Source: Onchidella celtica (Eukaryota; Mollusca; Gastropoda; Systellommatophora; Onchidiidae). Taken from it: a stretch of 64,000 nt of DNA. Where the stretch lies: contig OZ007571.1 of NCBI GenBank assembly GCA_963931925.1, positions 14,372,506-14,436,505 on the forward strand, read 5' to 3'. Positions 36,987 to 46,642 of this stretch are shown one piece after another. A program made the position numbers and the translations under genes. The notes beneath the pieces were generated by a model. That model made no database searches, was not told the DNA's origin, and saw only the letters and a list, made by a program, of their open reading frames with translations. Positions within the stretch are counted from its first letter, which is position 1; the number at the start of each line of letters is the position of its first letter.

Positions 36987-37024
<38 letters not shown>
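36716..37024 (+). repeat. GA/GC-GA microsatellite, right arm
   Basis: (GA)n with regular CGAG interruptions; all reading frames over it are artefacts. Confidence 0.97.
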
Positions 37025-37026
<2 letters not shown>

Positions 37027-37375
37027 GAGAGAATCGATGAAAAGTCAGTAATTTATAAAAACCGTTCTATCCATCGTACGAGAATGGTGTTTGGTATCAA
37101 ATCGATGGTAAATGTAGCCCACTGCTTTTCCCGATTTTGTCATCAAAATGGCCAAAAGAAGATTTTCATGTCCGTTTAATTTTGAGTTTACCGAGTCAAG
37201 CCATTGGCTTTACATAATGTTTCAGGTACCTCCTGATATTTTGACTTGTCCTGGCCCAGAGCCCGGCTGTATGAAATCGCCCACACACGTTCAGTTTTTT
37301 ATAAGTTTTACAGGATGTGGGCGAGGCTGAAAGCCGGGCTTGAACATGTGTGGGGGGGGGGGGCTTTAGAACCGC

Positions 37376-37875
37376 CATATGGGAACCGGGAGGTTGGGGA
37401 TTCGAACCCCGGTCGCGTCACGCCTAAAATTGATAATCCAGTGCCTTGTCTTGCTTCATCATCAAAGTGCAGGGATTGGTCGGATCGGTGTCAGTATACT
37501 GTGATTGGGAGGGATATGCGAGTTGTGCTACACTTCCTATCTCTGTGTGGCGGCAAATGCTCGTAAAATGTCCAAATAGCAACGTTACCTAAATAACCAA
37601 CTTGTGGTGGAAGTGACGTTAAACTCAAGCCCAATGTACTCATCCTCAGGTAGTCCTCTGCAAGGCAAGTATAAATTGCCCTGCATGTCTCTAGTATCAG
37701 TCCACCTAAAGCTTGAGGTGAGATGCAGGTTGAAAATTTCAGGTCTTCATATTGTGACCAGCCTGTGACTAGTGTGACCAAAAACCTCAAGGTTGTTATC
37801 AGCCGCTCATGGGGGGACACTGTCCTCATCACTGTTGTCCTCATCACTGTATTTTCCCTCTCGATCAACGGTGTG
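37376..37875 (+). repeat. tRNA-derived SINE-like segment
   Basis: Begins GGGAACCGGGAGGTTGGGGA then TTCGAACCCCGG, a good B box; no clear A box. The rest matches 35943-36265 reversed, with about 180 bp extra (37510-37690). Confidence 0.6.
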
Positions 37876-38164
37876 ATAAGTCTTAAGCCCCCCATACACA
37901 TTCAAGCCCGGCTCACAGCCTCGCCTAAATCCGGGCTTCACGAACAGATTTTAATTCGATCTTTGCACACACACGTTGCGGCCCGAGAACTGATTGCACA
38001 CAGGTGCGGAAACAGAATAGGTGTTTCATTGACACACAAAACACTTGAAAACAGTGCCCTTGTCTCCTGTGTACATAGTTTGATCACTTCATTTTGGACC
38101 ATAGCCCATTCACAATGTCTCACAACTAACAACAGGCTCTATGTGGAATCATAATCTATTCAAT

Positions 38165-38335
38165 CACCCGGAAACGGAAATTGAGCATCAAAAACGATAA
38201 TGCGTCAAACAGTGGCTGTTGGAACGAACGACTCACACTTGCATGAATTTATTGAATGAGTTGAGATTTTATTCAAGTAATTTTCGTAATTATTTGCGAA
38301 TGGACGAGGACACCTTCACGGCCGTTTTCGCGGGG
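38165..38335 (+). pseudogene. Harbinger transposase N-terminal exon, copy 2
   Basis: Reads WLLERTTHTCMNLLNELRFY then [19 protein letters not shown]. The [11 protein letters not shown] motif is highly typical of HARBI1/ALP1 proteins. It ends abruptly at the internal deletion. Confidence 0.8.
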
Positions 38336-38409
38336 ACGCGCAGGTTGGGAGAGAGAGAAACTCTATCTCTCTTTCCAACTCTTTTATCCCCATCGTACAC
38401 ATACATGCA

Positions 38410-38583
<174 letters not shown>

Positions 38584-39060
38584 TGCGAGAATCGATGAAA
38601 AGTCAGTAATTTATAAAAACCGTTCTATCCATCGTACGAGAATGGTATTTGGTATCAAATCGATGGTAAATGTACTGCTTTTCCCGATTCTGTCATCAAA
38701 ATGGCCAAAAGAAGATTGTCATATTCTTTTAATTTTGAGTTTACGGAGTCGAGCCATTGGCTTTACATAATTTTTCAGGCACCTCCTGATATTTTGGCTC
38801 AAGTCCTGGCCCGGAGCCCGGCTGTATGAAATTGCCCACACACGTTCAGTTTTTTAATAAGTTTTACAGGATCTGGGCGAGGCTGTAAACGTGTGAACTG
38901 AGTGGGTCCGATTTAGACTCCTCTTCGTGTCGCAACCCTTAACGGAATGGGCGTAAAATGGCAGGAAAACGAATGCTGCACGTTTTTGATTCAGCTTGCT
39001 CTCCGCTCGTGAACATTGGGCTGGAGGTAAGAACTGACGGGACACACCAGTCTTTTAATC

Positions 39061-39191
39061 TCAGAACAATGGAGACTTTGCAACTATTGTTTTTGTTTTG
39101 GGTGAAAAGAAGACGCCATACAAGTCGTTACTGGACTCACAGTATATTTCAACGAAGAGAGGAATACGGTGAATATCATCATCTTTTGTGA
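39061..39191 (+). pseudogene. Second-family Harbinger transposase N-terminal fragment
   Basis: Reads WVKRRRHTSRYWTHSIFQRR then EEYGEYHHLL and TGA, matching the start of invertebrate ALP1/HARBI1 nucleases (RR.WVH.I...R...GE.H.L). The DDE region is missing. Confidence 0.72.
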
Positions 39192-39288
39192 TGTACACTC
39201 GATTTGAATAATTGTCATCACTTTTGTCATATAGAGGTTGTCTTTTTTGAACCGCAGCAATAAGAGCGTTTTGTGAAACGGAATCCAT
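39061..39288 (-). pseudogene. MADF/Myb-like protein fragment of the nested Harbinger
   Basis: Starts MDSVSQNALIAAVQKRQPLY then DKSDDNYSNR, matching the first half of a MADF domain (LI.AV...P.LYDK....Y..R). Only about residues 1-30 fit; after NR a splice donor may follow (GTGTAC). Harbinger elements typically encode a transposase plus a Myb/MADF DNA-binding protein, which fits the opposite-strand neighbour. Confidence 0.6.
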
Positions 39289-39966
39289 TGTAACTGAAGG
39301 CGTAGCTAGCTAGGTCGTGTGTAGTAATGAAATTGCTGGAAGGAAACTGGAAGAAATGTTAATTGCGAGATAAAACCTTCGTGATCGGTTCAGCAACTGG
39401 GAGTGGCAGGGAAGGGACACGAAAGGGAAACTGACGCACTCAGTCTGCGATGATGAAATATTGAGACGCTTCCGGTGATTCGGCAACTGGGACTAAAGGT
39501 CAAGCGGAGGACAAGTGGGAACGGAGAGGAAATCGGATCCACTCAGTTTACACTCTAAGCGGGGCTTGAATGTGTGTGGTGGGGGGGGGGGGCTTAAAGA
39601 GTTAATTTAAATACGTGTCCTCGTCCATTCGCAAATTAAATAATTACGAAAATCACTTGGATAAAATCTCAACTAATTCAATAAATTGATGGTGAGTGTG
39701 GGTCGCTCGATGCAACAGCCACTGTTTGACTCGGTATCGTTTTTTGATGCCCACTTTCCGATTGGGAATGGCTCAACATACGATTCCACATAGGGCCTGT
39801 TGGTTGTGAGACATTGTGAACAGGCTATGGTCCGAAATGAAGTGATAAAACTACGTACATCAAGAGTCGAAGGCACTGTTTTCAAGTGTTTTGTGTATCA
39901 ATGAAACTTCTGTTTTCGTACCTCTGTGCAATCAGTCTTCGTAGTGGCGGGAAAAATTTCATAGAC

Positions 39967-41718
39967 AGGTAGTCCAAACTGCCCCACTGAAGGGGCAAAA
40001 TCCCGTTTTGGCATAATTTTAGGCCAGCATTACAAGGCTGCTACTGCTGTGAGTTTATGTGAAATGGCCTGTATCCTACATCAGAATAAAGTTCCAAGTC
40101 TTTCTCTGCCAAATTATATTATCTTTTGTATTGTTTAATGTGTGTAGCCATTTGTTTTTATTGCTTGAACGAGACAGTCTTGCCGTTTTCGCCTTGAGCC
40201 GCACATACCGATTTGACCCCCTCATAAACGGACCGCGGCGCGTCGCGCCGATGTAGCGCACGTGTTTGAAAATAACACACAGAACGCCAGATAAATGAGG
40301 TTTAATTCAATGTATTTTTCATCCTGTTTTAAGTTGAAATTTCTTTAAAAATTGATTGTTGAAAAGTTTGTTGATCGAGAAACTGGCGGAAACAGATCAG
40401 GATCAAAATTACACGCAAACCAACCTCAGTCTTTCAGACTTGGGGCATGGTTCGGCGCGAAGCGCCGACTGTTTTTAAGGGCCTATTCCACGCAGTTTTT
40501 CCGGACAGGATTTTGACTGCAGTCTGACTGCAGTTAAACTGAAGCAAGTCTGCACAAAACCATCGTCAGTATTGCGTCATCAATCCGGAATTACTGCAGT
40601 CTAGCCTCATGCTCAGAAATATTTGGCCAGCCAAATATTTTTACCGTACGTCCGCATGGCGCCCAGTGACGTATTCTACTAGAACGCCGTTTCGAGAAAT
40701 ATCAAATTGGTTTAAAAGTCATCCGATTTTAAAATGAATTGCATTTTTCAAATCAGCGCATTAAATTTAGTACAGTGATCGCGTACACGCCCTTTTAAAA
40801 TGCTTATTTTAAAAAAATAGATTCTATAGCAAACATTTTTTAGCCTTCACTAAAAACTCAAATTACACAGCACGCACTGAGCACTCCTACTATACACAAA
40901 ATTCTGGGAAACGCTGTGTCGTGTGTTTTGCCCTCTTTAAAAGCCAATCCTTTGACCAAATTTTGCGTGGTCTTCTTTTCTTTCTTTTATTCAAAACAAC
41001 AAATTGCAAGGAGATCAAGTATCTGGCTATCCGCCATCACTCTTGTGTGCTGTGTAGTTTAGCTTGATTACCTTCGCGCATACACACCCAACTGCAGTCC
41101 GACTGCAGTTTAAAAGAAATGCTATTACATCTTCATTTAAACGATCAACTGCAGTTGAACAGTGAAACTGAAGCCTGTCTGCAGTTAAAAAAACCTGTCC
41201 GGAAAAACTGCGTGGAATAGGCCCTTAATAGACCCACCCAGTACTTAATTTCGTCACCTTTTTCTGACACTCAGTGCTAAGCCAATGGCGACGCGGTTGA
41301 CCTAATTTTCAATTAAAAAAAACAACATTATTTTGTCTCCCTTGTAAGAGTTCACACAAAATTGACGTCGATGAAGTTTTGATGATTAAAAAAAGTAAAA
41401 TGAGATGCTTGTACTATATTTGTACCCCTCGAAAAAAATTGAGCGTAATGTATACCCCTTTGACTTGGAAACTGAAAATTTTCAATGCTGTGACTCAATA
41501 AACAGTCATTTTACGGGCGGTCAAAGTTGGACTATAGTGTAATCTGCAAAAGGTAGCAAATTCGAGGTGTTTTTTCACTTTTGAAAATGCCATAACTTTC
41601 AAACCCTTTAAGCCAGAATGACAAATTTGGTATCAAAATTCTTAGAAAAGCAAGCTCCGTCAGATTAGACAATAACTGGGGAGTTGTGATAAAAAGTAAA
41701 AATCAGTTTGGACTACCT
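39967..41718. mobile_element. DNA transposon with AGGTAGTCCAAACTG termini
   Basis: Left AGGTAGTCCAAACTG and right CAGTTTGGACTACCT are perfect inverted repeats. Comparison with the uninterrupted copy at 35570 shows it split a CATAG(A) sequence, which is now duplicated. No coding region recognised. GC-rich short palindromes CGGCGCGTCGCGCCG (40231-40245) and CGGCGCGAAGCGCCG (40454-40468) lie inside. Superfamily unknown. Confidence 0.75.
40479..41224. mobile_element. Nested 746-bp TTAA-flanked non-autonomous transposon
   Basis: Ends GGGCCTATTCCACGCAGTTT(TTCCGGACAGG) are perfectly inverted at the right end. TTAA flanks both sides (40475-40478, 41225-41228), as in piggyBac-type insertions. Subterminal ACTGCAGT motifs recur on both sides. 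No ORF. Confidence 0.85.
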
Positions 41719-41924
41719 ACATAGAGCCTGGCCGCAACGTGTGTGTGCAAAATTGGAATTAAAATCTGTTCCTAAAGCCCGGATTTGGGCGATGCTGTCA
41801 GCCGGGCTTGATCGTGTGTGTGTGTGTGTGGGGGGGGGGGCTTAAGAGATGGCCGTTAATTACTTCAAAGTCGTCCAATTTTTAAATATTGCCACAACAC
41901 ATCGTCCCCTCAGAATGACAAGGT

Positions 41925-42110
41925 CCGAGTAGTTCTTGGAAATTGGATTTTTCTCATATTTTTAAGTCCCTGGTCCTATTGGGGGGTAGGATCGAGTACC
42001 TAGTCTTCTCGGATAAGGACGAAAAAATTCGGAGGGCCCGTGTGCACGTTAAAGATACCTTGGCAGTTGGAAATCGTAAAGAGCAGGCCGAAAGGCCGCT
42101 GCCCGGGCAA
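41925..42110 (+). repeat. SINE family F6, forward copy
   Basis: Contains GGATCGAGTACCTAGTCTTC, TCGGATAAGGACGAAAAA, GGGCCCGTGTGCACGTTAAA, GATACCTTGGCAGTTGGAA; reversed copies at 58800-59045 and 61500-61795. Confidence 0.75.
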
Positions 42111-42211
42111 AATTGAAATTAATAGTTAAAATTTATCCATATCATTCGCTGTAATTTTTGTCAAGTATCAAACGAATTCGGTGTGTAAGTGTAGGTATTA
42201 TTAAAACAGTT

Positions 42212-42540
42212 GGCCCCCTGACTCCGGGAATACACAAATGTGATTTTTAAAGTTGAATGGCCATCATCAATGTGCAATCGAGGCATAAGAAATTTCCTGT
42301 CATACTTTTTAATTCTCCTCGAAGAAAATGGGTCTTGCATTCCGGCTCAAAGCGTCTTCCGTTCAACTCCGCTGTGGCTCAAAATTAACAGTATATAAAA
42401 AAATATAGAAACTCCGAGACCTTTCAAAATATGTCCACGTACAACTTTACATCTCTCTACGCATATGAAATTTGTAGAATTTCAGACACGGCTGTTAAAA
42501 AGCCTTTCATGATTACACTGGATGCCTTTTTATGATAAGA
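42212..42540 (+). repeat. Dispersed repeat F3, copy 2
   Basis: Partner of 22945-23285 in the same orientation. Confidence 0.75.
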
Positions 42541-42680
42541 AAAAACCTGGTCATTCTTAGGGGACGACATGGCTTTAGCGTAATTAATGAACTAATGAAA
42601 CAAAGCATGGTTTTATGTCTTGTCTGGAAAGAAAATTGAATGTTGTGTCCCTGTTAATCTATGTAACTGCATGTAGTCGG

Positions 42681-42857
42681 GTTGAAAACCCATATAGGCG
42701 GCACCGAGACGACACCGAGACGACACCGAGACGACACCGAGACGACACGAATCGCGCCTTTGCGAATCTCCTAATAACCCGAAACGACAGCAAACCAACA
42801 TCGATGGTACCGGTACCGAGATGCATCTCCGGACGGTGCCTGATATGGGTTTTCAAC
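42681..42857. mobile_element. 177-bp foldback MITE carrying an 11-bp tandem repeat
   Basis: Termini GTTGAAAACCCATAT and ATATGGGTTTTCAAC are perfectly inverted. Next to the left arm the unit GACGACACCGA is repeated about four times (42707-42750). Confidence 0.85.
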
Positions 42858-43352
42858 TTTTATACTTCCTTCCCACCTTCCTGAAAATCAGACTTTTGTA
42901 CACACACACACAAACGTAAAAACATTCAGGAGTCACAAGCGGCGGTGGACCTACATTTTTGGGACTCTGAAGCTGTCACGAGACCCCATCGCAACCAGCA
43001 AGAATTGGGCAATATATCCAAAATTCACTCAAAAAAAAAAAGTTTCCCCGAGGCCTTTCCAGGATTAGGGACCCTGAAGCTTAAGCTTCACAGTAGATCC
43101 ACCACTGACCACAAGGACTGAAACATGCACGAGATACTAAAAGAAAAAACAAACTCGTGTGTACATCCAGAATCCAGAAAAATCATTAAATAGGTTCTCC
43201 TTCCCAGCACTACTTGATTGAATCTCCACATGAGCGCATTTCGAGAAACTCATTTGTAAAGTTTTGTAATTGAATTACAAAGTGCAAGAAAAACTTCTAT
43301 ACTGCACTTCTATTCCCATTGGTACGATACCTTCTTGACATTTTCAATAACA

Positions 43353-43495
43353 CAGTGGCTACGTTTACGGCAGCCGGTGAACACAATTCACCATTTTTCT
43401 TTATTCGGCTTCACTCCCCTTCGTACAGCAGCGCTTCCTTTCTTTGTTTTTTTCTACTGGGGTATGAGCGTAATCTGCCGTAAACGTAGCCACTG
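43353..43495. mobile_element. 143-bp foldback MITE with CAGTGGCTACG termini
   Basis: Perfect 21-bp inverted ends, CAGTGGCTACGTTTACGGCA plus G. No clear target duplication. Confidence 0.85.
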
Positions 43496-44975
43496 CCTTT
43501 CAACAAAGACAATACTTTATCAAGCTGTTTCACAGTCCCGATTTATTCTAATTCTTTATCACAATATTGAAGCAGCAAACGACTGACATAGAATTTCTCA
43601 GTTGTGCAAAAAGTGGAGTTGGAACTAAGGTCGCGATTTTTCTGGATTAGGATTTGGATTTATATAGCACAACGTTTAATTCAAGTGAAAATATTGCAGC
43701 GATGAGAAACAGATAATATTACTCTAAGTCAGGAGTTCCCAACTATTGTTTCGTCCCGTTTACCCATGGCAACGGTTCTTAAGTAAATTTATCCCTACAT
43801 TGTTTTGTTCAGTACTAAGTATAGAAATGTAGATCGTTTAGTCCAAGTTGTAGGCCTACTTGAAACTTCCTCTCAACTTTGAAATAACGTATACAAATCC
43901 ATACTAACAGTCGCAATAATGTTAATAACGGTATAAATAATAATAATAATAGTATAAGAATGTTAATAATAAATAAAAACATTTTAACCCCTAATAATTA
44001 TAAGCTTTAAGCCTTTTGCAATCTTTCTACCAATACAAAGAACATACTAAAATGTGACAACAGCCAGAAACAGAATAAATATAGTTGTGTTGTATTCTAT
44101 CAAATGAAAAGGTGTGTTTTAAGATGTTTTTGAAAATTCAATATTATTCTTTATATCTCTCATCTGGCAGCAATTTTCAGGTCTTTGGACGAAATTTAGC
44201 ACCCTCTCCCTACACCCGCCTCTCCTCCTCCGTTGGGAACTCCTGTTGGAAGTCTTGTCATGGTATTTTCAAGGCGGGTGGTTGGTGGACGCTCCTGGCA
44301 AGGTCTCCTATCCTATCATTGCTGTAATATTCTGTCTATCGTCTTGCTTTTCCCAAGCAATATGTGATCGTGTTATCGTGTCGACGTGCTTTCTCTAAAC
44401 TCTTTGCTAAATGTAGCAGTTCATGGTGACCAGCTAGATGGGGAACTGGGTTCATTGGTCGGTTGTGGTTGATCCTCCGTCTCCACATTACAGCATTTGG
44501 CTTCTGTATTAAAAAAAAACAAAACAAAACATTTTGGAAAAATAAACAAGTTTAATTGAGCCCAAATGTGTGGTATGAAATTGCAAACTATCAATAAAAC
44601 ATATTTTAACTGAATGTGTAGACTTCATGCATATTCGAAGAAGGCACTATGCCTGCGGATCCATGAAAGAAACATTTTCTGACGTGGACCCACACCGCAT
44701 TATGTCTTTTCTGATAGAGGCTAGGATCTAATAGAGGCTAGGATCTAATTCTATGTTAACTTAAAAGCTCTGAATACGAAACAAATAAAAAACGTATTCC
44801 CAAACAGACCATGAAGGGCGTAAAGTGGCCGTTATGTCTGTCCAACGTGCCGCAAAACCCAAATTCAAACTCGTGCCCTTCAATAATTATGAGAGTGACT
44901 TCACTCCTGTTTTGTTTTACAGAACATTTGAGTTTGAATTTTTAAAAATTTAAACATTTTTTGTGTGTGTGTGAG
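43496..44975. other. Repeat-derived spacer
   Basis: Holds a partial reversed F2 repeat (43496-43630), a short TAA-rich tract (43930-43980), and a reversed F5 piece (44630-44860) with a 19-bp tandem duplication near 44718-44752. No gene recognised; small frames at 44085-44327 and 44336-44527 show no family signature. Confidence 0.5.
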
Positions 44976-46356
44976 TGTAACAGGGTGATAGATTGGCAAG
45001 GTATAACTAGTAGTTATAATAATATTGTGCCTATAACTAGCGTGGGAAGATAGTTAACGGCGGGGAGACAGAGTCATTGTAGGCCAGAGGGGGAAAGTAT
45101 GGGATGCAACTGAAGCGCTTTGACACCCGAAAAGGGTAGTGTTTACTTGACCGCCGTACTTGTCGATCAGATCACCTGGGAATTGCTTGGGGGGTAGAGC
45201 TGTTTCAATAGTATTTGACGTGGAGCCGACGGGGGTGGCTATTAGGATAACTAATGCACACTCGGTGGGCGTCTTGGGACGCTACCTGACTGGGTATAAA
45301 TCCCCGAACGCTCCTTCCAACTTCAGGCCGCTGAGAGCACTCACCAGCTTCGTGCCGAAGAGGAGACCACAACTGCAACTGTAACTTTGTACTAGTCTTG
45401 TGAGTGGGGAAGGTCAGGGAACCCGCAAACATCCTTTGTCAGAGCGTGGTATCTTTGGTATCTTGTCGGCATTTGGGCTGTTGCTGAGTGGTAAGTTAAT
45501 TGTACGATGTATGTGTATTTTACTTAATGTTCATGATTGTAGAACCTAAATCTAGTGGGTTTACTTTGGTATAACTACTGCCTCTGAGAGAGTCACGGAA
45601 ACGCCGTTATATATATGTTACGAAACCTTATAGGATGGGGTCCGTTAGAGAGAGCGTTATTCTTCGTGGGGAACGTGTAAATATCATTAAACTGTATTGA
45701 TCGTTTATTCTATTGCCTATATGGGAGCCTATGGAGTATGGGAGCTGCAGCCTGACTTATAACAGTGTCAGCGGTTAAAAGTGTTAATGATGAATATCCG
45801 TCATGGAGTAAGTATGGAAGTCATGCCTTCCAGCAGTAGATTAGGACTTTGCGATTGTTTTTCTACAGAGGAGGAAGAACAACACCTTCTTGGCTTCTCA
45901 ACTTCTTGTACTTTGATTAACGACATCGTGGCTTCTTGGCTTCCCGACCTATTGGTACCTGCCGATACCTGTTGATCTAACTGCGCAATCAAGCCAGGGT
46001 AGAGAGGAAGAACCAGTGCCCAGATAGCGCCATACACCCCTAAAGGAGAGGTTTCCTTATGCTGAATGTTCCCATGTGTTTTATAAAATGTGCTAGAGAT
46101 TGAATATTACGAAGCCATTTAATTAGCATGTACTGATTTGCATCAACTTCATTCCATCGAAATTCACATGAAATTGTATGACCTATGTTCCTATTATTAT
46201 TGAATGAATTAATAATTATTGTATATATGTAAGCAATACAGATATCGTTTGTTATAACTTATAGAAGAGAGATAGTCGATTATTTAGTGTGTTTGTGCCG
46301 TGCCCATCACGGCTGGTGTCAGAAGAAAGTTAGTGAGAGAAAGTGGAAACATCACA
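44976..46356 (+). repeat. 5' LTR of the Gmr1-type element
   Basis: Starts TGTAACAGGGTGATAG and ends ACATCACA. TATA box TATAAA at 45295-45300 implies U3/R downstream of it. Small frames inside are not genes. Confidence 0.96.
45295..45300 (+). promoter_or_regulatory. TATA box of the 5' LTR
   Basis: TATAAA in the context GACTGGGTATAAATCCCC; the same sequence is in the 3' LTR at 51453-51458. Confidence 0.6.
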
Positions 46357-46357
46357 A

Positions 46358-46375
46358 TGGTGTCAGAAGTGGGAT
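46358..46375 (+). other. Primer binding site candidate
   Basis: TGGTGTCAGAAGTGGGAT begins with TGG two bases after the LTR end, as expected for pairing with a tRNA 3' CCA. The tRNA was not identified. Confidence 0.75.
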
Positions 46376-46642
46376 CCTGCTAGTAAATAACATTTAATTT
46401 TGATCTGGGTCGTGTCAAGGGGCTATTGTGTGATTGTGTGGACAGGTCATCTGCCCTGAGGCGAGTGAGAGAGATTGACATTTAGTGCCTGCGACATGCT
46501 CTGATTTTACCTGTGCATTGACTGTTCAATTTTATCTTTTGTCACAGAGAAAATTGTTGTTTGCTATTGCAGGAATATTGTTGTTAACTTCACAGTTACG
46601 ATCCACGCTTTATTGTTAGCTTTGTTTACAGGTCAATTGCTG

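Larger units (their letters stand above)
34443..37368. mobile_element. Large inverted duplication of a PIF/Harbinger-related element
   Basis: The left arm (34443-35412) and right arm (36258-37368) are diverged reverse complements: terminus AAGCCCC..ACAC.(C/T)GTTCAAGCCC, then AAACTGAACGTGTG, TATCAGGAGG, TGTAAAGCCAATGGCTTGAC, TGGCCATTTTGATGAC, TTTGATACCAAACACCATTC, a CT/GA microsatellite, GTCCCCGCGAAAACGACCGTG, and GGGGTCCCCAACTCCC. The loop (35413-36257) holds a partial transposase copy and a reversed tRNA-SINE-like segment. Confidence 0.8.
38889..39555. mobile_element. Nested 667-bp PIF/Harbinger element with TAA duplication
   Basis: Termini ACGTGTGAACTGAGTGG and CCACTCAGTTTACACTC are inverted repeats with a few mismatches, extending to GTCCGATTT. 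TAA lies on both sides (38886-38888, 39556-39558) and splits the outer element's right terminus exactly. It encodes remnants of both Harbinger genes (next two entries). Confidence 0.8.
39597..41841 (-). mobile_element. PIF/Harbinger left end plus transposase exon, copy 3, interrupted
   Basis: Reverse copy of 35452-35935: its terminus lies at 41841 (GGGGGGC then TTA) and the transposase exon at 39600-39780 (frame disrupted). The continuous sequence is split by another transposon between CATAG at 39960-39964 and CATAG at 41720-41724. Confidence 0.75.

Noticed and set aside
37376-37420. tRNA gene (TTCGAACCCCGG B box)
   Set aside because: No A box or cloverleaf 5' half; a second reversed copy shows it belongs to a repeat.
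44336-44527. Minus-strand 63-residue frame (RRRINHNRPMNPVPH...)
   Set aside because: Considered as an exon, but no family signature and no convincing splice partner.
45160-46037. Small frames inside the LTR (repeated at 51318-52195)
   Set aside because: Located in LTR sequence, without recognisable domains, and present identically in both LTRs because the LTRs are copies.
46613-46642. TTG at 46613 as Gag-Pol start
   Set aside because: Not an ATG; the first in-frame ATG is 46643 and the ten extra codons show no family similarity.
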